Source: Strigops habroptila (lineage: Eukaryota > Chordata > Aves > Psittaciformes > Psittacidae). Taken from it: a stretch of DNA of 64,000 nucleotides. Below are positions 37,001 through 48,998 of this stretch, one piece after another. How positions within the stretch are numbered: position 1 is the stretch's first letter; every line of letters begins with the position of its first letter. The notes beneath the pieces are model-generated. The model did not search any database and was not told where the DNA came from. It saw only the letters and a list, made by a program, of their open reading frames with translations. The stretch lies in contig NC_044277.2 of assembly GCF_004027225.2 (NCBI RefSeq), forward strand, positions 95,911,552 through 95,975,551, in the 5' to 3' direction. Made by a program: the position numbers and the translations under genes.

Positions 37001-38408
37001 ATGCCTGAGAAAATCAAGTCCTTACCTGTAGCATCTAATTTTGGCCATGCATTTTGGGGCTGAGGTGGCACAAAGCAGCAGGCTGCTTGTGCATTGGGCA
37101 GTAACTCAAGGAAACAGCCGGTTCCCTCTGCAGCCTCCTGGATCATGAGTGCCATCTGTGTCTGCCATCTATTTAGTCTGCAAGGGTGGTCATAGGCTAC
37201 CACAGTGCATGGGTAAAATCCTCACACATGTTCCTGTTTGTATTCCATGTTTATTTGCAGCTTCACTGGCAGAACAAAAATGAGAGGCTGAGAGGTTTTG
37301 AAAAGTGGTGATTTGAGATTTTGATGTCTTGTGATCAAAGGAAATCCAGAGAGATATCTAAAGTAGGTATTGCTTCTGCCCACCTCCTTGCCTTTTCTCT
37401 TCAATGAAGACAAGTTGTACAGGAACAATTGTACAAGAGCTACATATCTTGTGTCCATAACATAACTGCAAACTGTTCATGACAAGCCTCCCCACCGAAG
37501 GCAAGGTTACCTTCTGTAGCAGCTGGGCTGAAGATGAAGCATGAACTAAGTTCTAGTTACAGATCAAAGTGTACAGCAAGAAGCACAGAGCTCTTTCATG
37601 GCCCCTCAGAGACTTTAAAAACAGAAACTCTTACTTTGAATTCACAGCCAGCCAGCTTTGAGGACAGACTGTGCAGTAGCTGAATCATCTCTGCTGAGAA
37701 GCACAAGAAATACTCAGAGCAAGCTGGCTGCGACTTCAGCCTGACCCTAGCTTTAATGGCAGATGTACTGAATTACAATCACCAAGTCTGTAGGTGGTCA
37801 GTGGCAAGGGGAGCATGCCTGAGCCCGGGGACAGGGTGAGATGCTGCCATTCCAACAGTAGGTCACATCACAAGAGTCATGCAGTCATTGCTGCTGTGAA
37901 AATTAGCTGGATGCTTTCATCAGAAAATTGCTTTTCATCAGAAAGCACCAGTGTGAGCAAAATCTTTGGAGTTTGTTGGGGAGGCACATTTCTGGGAATG
38001 TTGCTGGTTTTCTGCATTTTTTCTCAGGGAAGGATTCTTCATTTCACTGTGATAGGTGGGACGAGAGAGGGCTGCAACCCAGCACCCAATACTTTAAGCA
38101 GGAGCTGGGTCTCTCCCAAGCTGGGCAAGTGCTCTAAGTGTTGGGCTGTTGAATAATTGGAAGTGCGGGGGTCTGTCCTCTGGCTCTCCCTGCAGACATT
38201 TATTGAAAGAGGTGGCTCAGCATCACACGCAAATCTAAGGGGAACACTAAGAGTGCTGAGCTCGCTCTCTGCAGCACTGTGCCCAGGCTGTGGGCAGACC
38301 TTGTGTAGCAGCCTCAGGGGCTTTATCTGCAGGTCCCTTAACACTGATTTCTGGTGCTGAACCTGAAATTCTTGATTATATCAGAATTTCGAGTTCCACT
38401 TTGTTGTT

Positions 38409-38432
38409 AAAAAATAAAAAATAAAAAAAAAA
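38409..38432. repeat. A-rich low-complexity tract
   Basis: A-rich run with interspersed T (AAAAAATAAAAAATAAA pattern). No adjoining retroposon is recognised. Confidence 0.8.
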
Positions 38433-39470
38433 TTGAGCCGATGTGCACAGAGAAAAACTTGACCCAAAAGGCTCAAATAACAAGGGGAAAGTGGAAAAGA
38501 ACAAAAATACCATTATAGGAATGTAATGATTTTAAAGATTATCTAAGTATTTTTATATGTAATGCCTCTCATGTTTGGTTTTGTTGGGGTTGTTTTCTTA
38601 ACATATATGTTTGATGAAGGGGGAGGGGGGAGAGGAAATTTTTGCTATGGGGGGAAGTGGGCAGCATTGAAACTTCTTCCTTGAAAGTACTGTGGAGATG
38701 CTGACCATGAAAAACAATGTATGCGTAGAACAACACAAGAACTGGGATAGTTAGAGGTGATCTGGCTTTTGACATCTTCTAATGCCAGAGGGGGCTGATG
38801 CTGTCAGAGCCTGCAAGAATCTAGAGGAAAATCAGAATTCCTTCTCAGGAGGCCAGAGGACAAAGGCAGGGTCAAGAAGTCACACAACACACAGTGGAGA
38901 ATTTTTCTGAGGCACAGTCCAGGCAAGTACCGGTGAAAGGGACCCTCAAGGCATACCAAAATGTTTCTGAAAGGTTCCTGCAGTTTTTAGGCTGACCATA
39001 CAGAGCAATGAGCACAGCTGGATTTGAACTCCAGTGATTTACCGGCTTTTCTTTCTGTAATTTTCCTGTTGCCAAAGGAGCCTCTGGCAAAGAAAATGTT
39101 TCTCCAGAAGGAAGATATACTGCAGTTGGCTTTCTGACAGCAAATTTCTACAGATCTTACTGAAAGAGACTCACTTTAATTTGACTGCATAGAGCTACTC
39201 ACTGAGACCTTCCTCCTTTTCTTGTGCCCTGAATTGACGTTAGTGAATGGCCTCAAAATCCTGTGCAACTGCAGATATTTCCCCTATGCTCAAGTAACTT
39301 CTGCACAAGAAAAAAAAAAATCCTACTTGCTGTTTGAAAAAACCCACATGTACACATATAAATAAATATGTACATCTTGTAAAGAACATCTGTTTCCGTA
39401 CATTTTTATTACACCACTGCTTTTTGTACTCAAAAACCTAAGATATTGTTTATTTAATGCCATGGTTGCA

Positions 39471-39601
39471 CAGAATAATAGCATCAAGCTTGGAAAAGAC
39501 CTTTAAGATCATCAAGTCCAATCTTTACCCCCACACTGCCAAGTCCACCACTAAACCATGTCACTGAGGGCGTCATCTATATGGGTTTTGAACACTTCCA
39601 T
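39471..39601 (-). repeat. CR1 LINE 3' fragment, antisense
   Basis: It begins 'cagaataatagcatcaagc' (degraded terminal units), then 'ttggaaaagacctttaagat', 'catcaagtcc', 'cactgccaagtccaccacta', 'aaccatgtcactgagg', 'tatgggttttgaacacttcc'. It stops abruptly where an A-rich AAATAAAT tract begins. Confidence 0.93.
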
Positions 39602-39602
39602 T

Positions 39603-39622
39603 AAAAAAAAAAATAAATAAAT
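39603..39622. repeat. A-rich (AAAT)n tract
   Basis: Eleven A followed by AAAT-type units, abutting the truncated end of the antisense CR1. Confidence 0.8.
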
Positions 39623-40183
39623 CAGTCTTTTAATACTAGAAAAGTGCACTGGGGGTGTCCTTTCTGTTTGCCGTTCATGCTATTTTTTGTTTAGACCTCT
39701 AAAAGATAAAAAGAAATCAAATTGTTATGAAAGCTAAAAAAGAGTTTTCCTGTGGCCCAGTTTTATAAATCTAGACATGAAAATATAATCATAAAAATGT
39801 ATCCATTATATTACAAGATGAGGAAATCTGGTTAGTTAGTTAGCTATTTTGCTTACAAAAAGTAAAAACCAGTATGTAGTTATTAATGTACATGTTTATG
39901 GCCATGAGCTGGTGTAGCTGGATCTTGTTTGTGAAAATATAGATTTGATACAGACCTATTTTGGGTAGGATGCTATCCTATTTTGTTAGGACTTGGTTTT
40001 TTCTTACTCTGGTGGCTGATTAATTCCTGATTGCTTTTTTCCGTCTGTGTGTGTGTCTTTCTGTGCATTTTTGTTTTGTTTTCTTGAATGGAAAAAAGAA
40101 ACAACCAAAACCCTAAGCAGAGTTACAGCATCCGGTTGTACTCAAATACATAGCTAAAAGTTTTAGAAAGGAGAAAACCTGCC

Positions 40184-40216
40184 TTTTTGTTTGTTTGTTT
40201 GTTCATTTGTTTTTTC
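40184..40216. repeat. (GTTT)n simple repeat
   Basis: Tandem GTTT units, interrupted once by CATTT. Intronic simple repeat. Confidence 0.85.
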
Positions 40217-43200
40217 ACAATGCTGTAATGAAGGGGGGAAAGCTGCAAGGAGAAGCAGCTGCAGCTCAGAGAACCAGAGAGCATGAAATACGTTTTTGCT
40301 GTTACTGTTTTGATTTCATGTGAGGATAATAATAGGTCATACCTAGATGATACTGAAACATGGTCCAGGGGACAAGAAGACATTTAATTAGTGAAAAAAA
40401 GTCTCTAGCAGGTTAATTGACACACAGGTCTCTTTTCTAAAAGCCTGTTCAGACCCTGTTATTCTCAGGACAGCCTTTGGACAGAGCCTGGCTTGTTCAG
40501 ATTGCAATAGGTTAATAACAACACTGCGAAAGACTAGCACTTTGCTGAAGGTAATTATGCATTAGCTGAAAGAGGGGATTGTTTCATCCCACTAAAATGA
40601 ACTCTGTGTGGCAGAGCATTATCACTTCACTCTACTGAAAGTAAACATTTTGGCATTCACAGGGTTAGCTGTCAGCTGTGGATAGTGGGAAAAGCTGAGA
40701 AAAGCCAGAGCCCAGCAGCAGCTCTGGATGGGAGTACATTTCAGCTCTTCATTACAGTGATGGGCAGCTTGGGTCTGCTGTGTTGGATGACCCGGGCTGC
40801 AGATCCTGCCAAGCCTCTCATGCTCAGCTGAGCAAAGGTTGCCAGGCTGCTCCTGTGCTTGTGTTTTTGAAGTAGTTCTGCAGGAAGCTTGGAGACATAA
40901 ATAGCAAAGCAGTAGGTTTGTGAACCTACACAGGATAAACATATCAGAGTGTGGGAGGGCAGATAAGAGTCTTCTGAAAGTCATCTCCACTGGTCGTCAG
41001 TTAATGAGCAACATTTTTTTCACTCCTGTTTGCTCCCACACCAAAACTCGTACATGGAAGGACTTTGGAGAGTTTCTTTTCCTTATGCACAAAATAGAGA
41101 GCGGTGGGGGAATTAGGTGCCAAATTAGCTATTAAATGCACTTATGTCTTTGTAGGTGTATTCCAAGGCTAAATTCTACATAGGCTTCTCCAACTTGCCT
41201 TAAGCTTTTAGTGGCATGAAAATCAGATACATGCACATCAGAATCCAGAACGCTTCCTGCCAGATAGGTTTCTTAAGGTGAGCTACATCTTAGTTTCCAT
41301 ACATGGTGGTCCAAGTAGTGATGCAGCTTTCAGAGAAAGCTAATTTGCACATTGGGTTTCCTTCCTTCTTGCCATAGCGGCTGCTTTGCTCAAGCCATAG
41401 CTATTCTTCTATGGATCGTCTTCCTAACGTCTCAGCCTGATCCTTTTGTGCATGTGCAAGGATAGTATCAGGAGCTGCAAATCACCTGCAGCCATTGCCC
41501 TTACATATGAGATAAACATGTCCTAATGAGAGATTCCCAGGCAGCAGGGCTCTGAGACAACATTCGTGTGATGGCTGGTTTCTTGGTAATAAGGTGGGAA
41601 GTTACAGTGGCACAGGCAGAGTCCTTCCACTGACTTTGACTTTGTGAGTTTTGGCTCTGGCCCACAGAGACATATTTGTGTGGTGGTGTGAAAGCATCTT
41701 GGTTCCATATCTGATGGGAGCGCCTGACAACTTAATTATGCTGTGATAGGAGCAAAGCTCCTATAAACAAAATGTTTTGTCCTATGAATTGTGATTGTGA
41801 CAAAAATACTTTTTATGACCAAATTAGTTTCATGAGGCAGAAATAAATTAAGCTCTTTCTAGTTTTCACACCTATCAAAATTAGAAAGCTAAAGACAGTC
41901 TATCTGAGCTACAGTAAGCTCAGTAAGACAAGATTATCCTTCCTCCCTGCAATATGCTTTAAATCTTGACAGCAGTTTCAATAGGACAAGTAATTTTTCT
42001 CTCCATATCAGCATGACCCCTTGGGAAGCAGTGGGAGGTACATCATATGCCAATTGAAAGTGGAATACTAAAAATATCTATAAATACAAGGCACTACAAC
42101 CTTCCTTCTTGTTTAATACAAGGACTAGCTCTGAGGATTCCTTTTCACATTTTGTTTTTGCTATTGACATCGCTTTAGTCATTGTCTCAATCTCTTAGTA
42201 AGCGTGAAATGGGGAGGGTGCTTCGGCATTTTGGGTATACTGAGATATCACAAGGCTGTACACTCAATGTGATGAACATGCTGGTGGTGCCAGCGGTGCA
42301 GCAGCCCTTGAAACATGTATCCAGTCACTCCCCAACGTTTTCGGGATTGTTGTAGTTAGTGGAGACAGCAAAAGTCTCATCACTCTTTTGCTGTTTTCTT
42401 TCAGAACAGGGAAAAACCCGTGCATAAACACTTAGAGGGGGATGAAGTCAGGATGTGGTGCTGTGCAGTAAACATTTCTTCAGCCCTGCCTAGCAGAAGG
42501 CACCTGTGGTGAGCATGTGGGCAGAACTGTTCATAGATGTGCCAGGTTCTCAGCTTCTCCAGTGGTGAAATGGGGACCAGCTTGGCACAGCCTCGCCACT
42601 CTTGAGTGGTATTTTATTACTATAATTTAGCACAGGCAAGCAAAATGAGGTTTTACATTGGTACCTAATACCTGTTGCATCCAGTGGGAGTCACACCCCT
42701 CTAGCATGGATGGCCTCCTACATGCTTACAAGAGCTTTCATGAACTGTTCAAACTGGCTCACTGAATAAATATACACTTCTCTTAAATAAATATACCCTT
42801 CCCTCCCACTTAAAGCCCCCAGAGCATTAACACTTTTATATGAGCATTTAGAGAGGAAACAGCACTAGCCCTATAATTGTCCACATCAAAATCTGTTTAT
42901 TTAGAGAAGCTGATTATTATTCAGCTGGAGTTACTAACAGTGATGTAGCAGAGAATTGCCATAGTATTTGTGCTGCTGAATTAACAGTCAAAGAGCAGCC
43001 ATCACCAGCATTATTGTTTATTGCTGTTCCAATGCACCAAGGCTGGCTCATTTATAGGCATTGTAACTAAAGAACCAGAGTTCTCTCTTTATTTTCCACT
43101 AAGTGAGCCTGCAGGGAGAGCACTTCTTCCAGTGCCTCAGAAAGCTAGGGCAGGGCATCATGGTCATTAGTTGTTACAGGTGAGGTAATTTAAAATGCTT

Positions 43201-43857
43201 ACCTCTCCCAACCCTCCCTCTGTTCTTGAGGTACTTTTTCTTTTAGAAAGACCCACATTTATCAGTCCTTCAGATGAGCTTTTGACTATAGGGCTAGTGT
43301 GTTAATAAATGTTCACTGGAATATAAAAAATATTCCATGTTCTGTGAATATTAGATTACTCCAAGCACATAACATAAAATGCTGTAGGTGTTTATGAGCC
43401 ATTTTTAAGCAATTTATTGATCAGGAAGGGAGGGAGAGATTACCCATTTATTAAAATCCGTGAATCCTGTACTAATTCTTTCTAAAGGGTGTTAAAGGCT
43501 TGCTTAGAAATGAGGTGGGAGCCACTGGCCTTTCAGCAGTGTGCTGTCTGGCCAACAGCTGATACCATCACACCAAATTCTTGGCAGCCTTGGATACTCC
43601 CAAGTGGTGTTGACCTGTCCTGCAGCCAGACATTTAGCTAGTAGCTCTGATTTTAGTTATCCATTTCAGCTTCTCTCAGCAGCTATGATTTTACTTTGGT
43701 GATGACTTTACTTTTGGTACCTCACAATTCATATCGATTTCACATGATGCTTTCCTTAAGAACTGCCTTAAGAACTGAAATCTGTTTCTTTGGTTCACTC
43801 CCTGGCTAAATCTTTTTATCCCCCCTTTTCTGTGTTTCCCGCTCCTCTTCCCCCCAG

Positions 43858-44670
43858 GGTGAATGCTCACGGAAGTGCTATGACATCTTTGTGCTGGAGA
43901 CAGTGTGCGTGGCATGGTTTTCATTTGAGTTCCTGCTGCGATCCATCCAGGCAGAGAACAAGTGTGCTTTTCTGAAAACCCCACTCAACATCATCGACAT
44001 CCTGGCCATCTTGCCTTTCTATATCTCTCTCATTGTGGATACGGCCTCCACGAAAAACAGCAGCAAGCCCAGAGGGGGAGCTGGCAACAAGTACCTGGAA
44101 CGAGTGGGCCTGGTGCTGCGCTTCCTGCGGGCTCTGCGCATCCTGTACGTGATGAGGTTGGCACGGCACTCGCTGGGGCTGCAGACACTGGGGCTCACTG
44201 TGCGCCGGTGCACCAGGGAGTTTGGGCTGCTGCTGCTCTTCCTTTGCGTCGCCATGGCCCTCTTCTCACCACTGGTGTACTTGGCTGAGAGCGAACTGGG
44301 AGCCAAGCAAGAATTCACAAGCGTCCCCACCAGTTACTGGTGGGCTGTGATCTCCATGACCACAGTTGGCTACGGGGACATGGTACCTCGTAGCATCCCC
44401 GGACAGGTGGTAGCCCTGAGCAGTATCTTGAGTGGGATTTTGCTGATGGCTTTCCCAGTCACGTCCATCTTTCATACCTTTTCCCGTTCATACAGTGAGC
44501 TGAAGGAGCAGCAGCAACGAGCAGCAAGCAGGCAGATGCGCCAGCTAGAAGAGAGCACTGAACTCCTAGGTGGTAACAGTACACAGGGGCTCGGTGTTAC
44601 ATTCCCACCAGCTGATGCTGGGCAGGAGGGTCAGCCCGCAGGGGAACAGGAAGCACAGAGAAGTTGTTGA
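43858..44670 (+). CDS. KCNG2: KCNG2 coding exon 2: S2-S6, pore and C-terminus
   Basis: Terminal coding exon, residues 249-518, stop TGA 44668-44670. It starts at GGT after 'ttccccccag'. Segments: S2 about 258-279 ('FVLETVCVAWFSFEFLLR'), S3 about 290-308, S4 about 331-352 ('LRFLRALRILYVMRLARH'), S5 about 369-391, pore loop with filter TVGYGD at 417-422, S6 about 431-456 with P448-V-T instead of the PXP hinge of conducting Kv channels. S4 Arg at 336, 339, 342, 348 and 351 but Tyr at 345, a gating-charge position. These are modifier-subunit features. A sequon NSS at 315-317 lies in the extracellular S3-S4 loop. The tail 'FSRSYSELKEQQQRAAS' matches KCNG2 as I remember the human protein. The remaining C-terminus is polar and variable. 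The exon is markedly GC-richer than its surroundings. Confidence 0.97.
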   Translation, partial: GECSRKCYDIFVLETVCVAWFSFEFLLRSIQAENKCAFLKTPLNIIDILAILPFYISLIVDTASTKNSSKPRGGAGNKYLERVGLVLRFLRALRILYVMRLARHSLGLQTLGLTVRRCTREFGLLLLFLCVAMALFSPLVYLAESELGAKQEFTSVPTSYWWAVISMTTVGYGDMVPRSIPGQVVALSSILSGILLMAFPVTSIFHTFSRSYSELKEQQQRAASRQMRQLEESTELLGGNSTQGLGVTFPPADAGQEGQPAGEQEAQRSC

Positions 44671-46230
44671 CTGAACAGCTTGAAGACATATGTTGGCAGC
44701 GCAAGAAGCAGTGGCCAAGGGGGGTCAGTTCTACAAGAAGAACCTCCTGAACTGCATAAATGAGGGCAGACACAAACACAAAAGGCTGTCTCTAAAGACC
44801 AACTTTTGATCTTAAGGGCCCTCTGAAAAGTAGCCCTAGAATTAAAACCAAGTACAGCTCTGCTCCATTGCTTTCCGTAGGGCTTTTCTTTTCTATTGAA
44901 CAAGTGGTTTCGGCAAGCCCCAAGGAGCAGCCATTGAACGTAGCCAGCCAGGAGAACGTCCCGTGAAGCAGAGCCTGTGCCGGGTGCCATTCGGCAGCTC
45001 AGTCAGTGTGCTGCCTCCTCCCTGCTTGGTGACACTCCAAGTGCAAGGGGGTGATGCCCCATGCAAAGTGGGTTTGTTTTGGCAGCTCCGCCAAGGAGCA
45101 CAAACCTCAGATAAGCCAAGGTGTGAGGCCAGAGAAGGGCAGAAACATCCCTTCAGCTTTCCCAGGGGCTTGGTTTTGTCTGTTTTACGCATCAGGCAGC
45201 ACAGCCTTGGCCACCAGCTGCCAGCTGTGACTTGTGTGCTAGCACAGTACGCATTATTTAGTAAATATGCTTATTTACCACCCTAAGCTTTGTATCTTAG
45301 CCACATGGCAGAAATATACATAGACAATCTTCCAGACTATGGTACTGAATGCTAACTTGGGTTTTTTTTCCTTTGCTAACAGTTCAATATAACAAATATC
45401 TTTACAAATCATACCATCTCTCCACTTTCATTAACTATTTCCATCTCTCATGTAGCAAAATGATGTGTTTAAGAGACAACTAAACCTGAACTACATGCAG
45501 CCCAAGAAGGGGAGGGTGGTTGGTGTTAAAGCAGCAACTCCCAGCGGTGCATACTGTTCCTCTGTGGTGATGACTGCACTGACTGCAGTCATGTACAAGC
45601 AGGAGTAGTCCAAACCCAGTAAAGTGAAAGAGATGCCTTCAGTGAGTTCTGGCCCGAGCTGCAGTGTAGCAGTGTAGCAGGTGTGTTCTGCGTTAGGAGT
45701 AGTGTCTTATTTTTTTCCCCTACTAAGAAAAAGACAATCCTGTCATCTAAAAATTAGAATTATTGTTCTGGCTCTTCTTCCTAATTCTCAAAAGATTTAA
45801 GTCAATTCAAAGGGAAAATGAATTACATGGTGGCATCAGCATGCTTCTTTACTGATGCCAGCCTCATGAGCTCTCCTGACGGAGCTGTGGAGCTGGTCCA
45901 AGTCAGCATGCTGTCTGGGTCTTTCAGTGCTCCTACAGGTGGGATATGATCAGAGGATGGAGAGATGGAACACAACTGCCTCTTGCACCTACGCTCGCAT
46001 TTATATTAAAGCCATGCAGTGTCACCCTCCATAATCTCCTCCTGCCAGGAAGGAAACAAAAGCTGATGTATTGAAGATGGGGTTTGTGTGTTTGGTTTTT
46101 TTTTCCTCAGCATATGTTGTAACATCAATCCTACATTAGCAAACTCCTGTATTAAGCCATTCCTTATAGGAATGGGGCAAGGGAAAATAAAAGGTTAAAT
46201 TTATTTTAATAAAAATTAGAAGCTTTGCTG
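44671..46230 (+). other. KCNG2: Probable KCNG2 3' UTR
   Basis: Follows the stop codon. Candidate polyadenylation signals on the + strand are ATTAAA at 44841 and 46005, and AATAAA at 46186-46191 and 46208-46213. The last two are a close pair followed by T-rich sequence. The true end cannot be fixed from sequence. The first about 600 bp are comparatively GC-rich. Confidence 0.4.
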
Positions 46231-48998
46231 CTGAATGTGCACCTCTGATGATTTGGTTGCGGAGTGGGGGAGATGGTGTTTTGCCTGCTGATGTGAAGCC
46301 ATGTATGCCAGTGCTCCAGCCAGAGTCCCATGCAACCAGCTCACTCTGGCCCATGGCAGCCCTGACATTGCTCCTTTGCAGCCACAGCCAGGCCAGACAG
46401 CCCCAAGCAGCACAAGGGTGTCACTGGGCCAGGTTATACAGCTCCATGGTAAGTGCTGCAAGAGATGGAAGCAGCAAAACAGAGCCCCCCTATCCTGCAG
46501 GTAGCATCTGGATCTCCAAAGCCCCAGCTGTGCTGAATGACAAGCAAACTGAATGCAGCTGCATGCACAAGGGCTCTGCCCATCCATTGTTCACAGCCCA
46601 CCAGCACTGGGAGCACATTTGCTCCTTGTGACAGGCAAGGAGGGCCAAGGGCTGGTGGATGGTGCCTGGGCTGACTCAGACTCTTGGCAAAGCAATACCA
46701 GCCCTGGGTTGCTGTGACTCATGGGCGATTTTAACTTTATTATTCTTTTAATCCTGATCCAGGCACTTCTTTTATTAAGGCTTATTAAGGTTTGGCATCA
46801 GGGATACAGCTTTGCAGCTGGCTAAATGCAAACCAGCAAAGTGAGCAGTGTGTGGGGGCAAAGTATGCCATGGTGCTGAGGGGAAGCAGCACACTTTATG
46901 GCATTTGTGTGCTCAGTCTTCAGGTGGGACCCAACGGATTTGCTAGGTGAACCAACAAGTTCACCTTTCACAGTACTTTGGTTCATGCACATTAAGTTCA
47001 GTGCTTCATCTCTGGTGTGAAAGCAGCGATCATGGCTACTGAGCACGGAGGGTGCAGAACACATCTCCTCAAAATGGTGAGGTCCATGAATGGCCAACAG
47101 CATTGGCATTCTCTTAGAAGACCCATGCTGGAGTAGACATCCTTGTAGAATAAGGAGTTTCACGTCTGCCATGCTAGCAAATAACCATGAATGAATGCTG
47201 CTTTTGGCCCTGCAGCAGAAAACACCAGCACCAGGACAGCTAACTGCAGCTCAGCAGCTGTGTAGAAAAACAGACTGATGACACACACCACTTTACTGCT
47301 GTGCTCCATCAAGTTGCTATTGTTGTACAATACTGAATTCTTTATATTTTTTCAAAAGGCACATAATAAATTCCAGCACGCAGAGTTTTAATAAAGTGAC
47401 AAAACCCACTCATTATGTCTGTTAGTCAAGGCCTGGCTTTTAATAAAGTTTCATTTTAGCTATTGAGATGACAGATGAGGAAACAAATATAAACCAGGAA
47501 CCTTTTAAATGAATTATTTTTGGAAGCTGTATAAAGTTGTGAGGCACACATTGCCAGACATAAAAGGAGAGTGAGTTTCACCCAGTGTAGCTGTTGTTAT
47601 GGGTGATGTTTATTACTTTTGATCAGCCACTGAAGAAGTGTTGGTTTTGTTGTTGTTGTTTCCTTTGACACAGCACACACACAATTTATCTATAAGTATA
47701 GTAAATGCTACACTGCTGTCTGCATGCATGCCAGTGCCAGCGGGTAATTATACCTGTTTCCTTGAAACACAATCTAGTGCTTCATGATTGTAGCACACTG
47801 GTTTTGACCCAAGGGAAAAAAATTCCTCTCTCCATTGGACAGAGACTCACAGCGCATGTGAGCAAAGCTGCCTCTTCTACACAGTCATCTTGGTGGCAGC
47901 ACACATGAGCCTGGACATACAAATTCTGGCAGTTGGTAACAGTAATGACCTGAAAACTTTAACTGTGTTTGAGAGCTAAGGATGTGGTAACTGGTACAGG
48001 GACAGAGTTAGAGGGAACGGCACAAAGTCAAACACAACTCCTGCTCATGCAGCACATGTGCACAGCCACCTCCTGCCTCACAGCAACCTCAATTAAGAAA
48101 AAGCACATACATAAGAAACACATGACCCTGGTATCATTCCCTCAGCAGCAAGCCAGGTGGAGGTCGCTGTCTCACACTGATGAGGTCAGAACAGCCATGA
48201 TTTGTGGCAGCCTCAAAGCAGATGCTTCATGGGGCAAAGTATCCTTGGCTTTCACAGGGCCTGGCACCTAAAAGCTACAGCCTTAGAAGAGTATGAAACC
48301 TTGGGGCAGAAGAGCAAAGAGGCAGATGGAGGGGCTGATGGGTAGAGAAATCCAGCATGGTTCTGCTGGCCCATCTGAAGCTGAAGACCCTCAGTCTCCC
48401 AGCATAGCTAAGCCAGGACCTGCAAAGCCAAAGCCACATAAACTGGGCCAGAGGGGGCAGGATGGGGTCTGAAGTCCGAAGTCTTTGCTGACTGTCTTGG
48501 CTTGTTTTCATGTCATGAATCAACAGGGAGAGAGGTCAAGACTCCTCTTGGCACAGCAGTTGGCCATGACCTAACAGTTTCCTCATCTTCCATGCAGAGG
48601 CTATGAAGAGCAGGTCCCTCAACTGTATCCCATCTTTGATCTTATTTTACAGTTTGCATGATATAGGATTTTTTTTTATTATTATTTTAAAGCTACATAA
48701 TAATCTGTTAGTAATTTGTTTGACTGTGAGCATCACAAGCATAAAGTTAAGTGGTTACGAAGGTAAGTTTAGCCCAGGATGTATGAAAGAGCAGGGAACA
48801 GAAATCCAGAATTCGCTGTCAGGCATCATGACCTCAGGACAATTTATGTCTTGTGCTTACCCATCTATCAGGAGGAAAAAGCACACTAATTATTCCTACA
48901 GAAAATGCTGTAGATAATTTATAAGAAGAGTTAAGAGGCATGTATCTTACAGCTGGACAAAACAAGCCAATACTGCAATTTATATATAATAGGTAATT
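46231..48998. other. Intergenic sequence between convergent genes
   Basis: No gene recognised. A GC-richer block (46216-46631) is open on both strands (127 codons +, 123 codons -) without family resemblance, which looks like composition rather than coding. It also contains a short GTT-repeat run (about 47648-47660). Confidence 0.5.

Larger units (their letters stand above)
23209..43857 (+). other. KCNG2: KCNG2 intron between S1 and S2 coding parts (20,649 bp)
   Basis: Donor GTGAGT at 23209 and acceptor 'ctcctcttccccccag' ending 43857; joining gives Glu-Asp-Arg | Gly-Glu-Cys in phase 0, as expected in the S1-S2 loop of this family. Contents: an old LINE relic (about 25070-25560), a stem-loop (25710-25745), a CR1 reverse-transcriptase fragment (28155-28315), a 12-G run (31050-31061), A-rich tracts (38409-38432 and 39603-39622), an antisense CR1 fragment (39471-39601) and (GTTT)n (40184-40216). 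Otherwise no exon was recognised. The open frames of 110-122 codons at 32630-32977, 37794-38156 and 40622-40990 have no family resemblance. Confidence 0.9.

Noticed and set aside
46216..46631. Frames open on both strands (127 and 123 codons)
   Set aside because: Dual-strand openness in a GC-richer patch points to composition. No domain, and no ATG-led start on the + strand.
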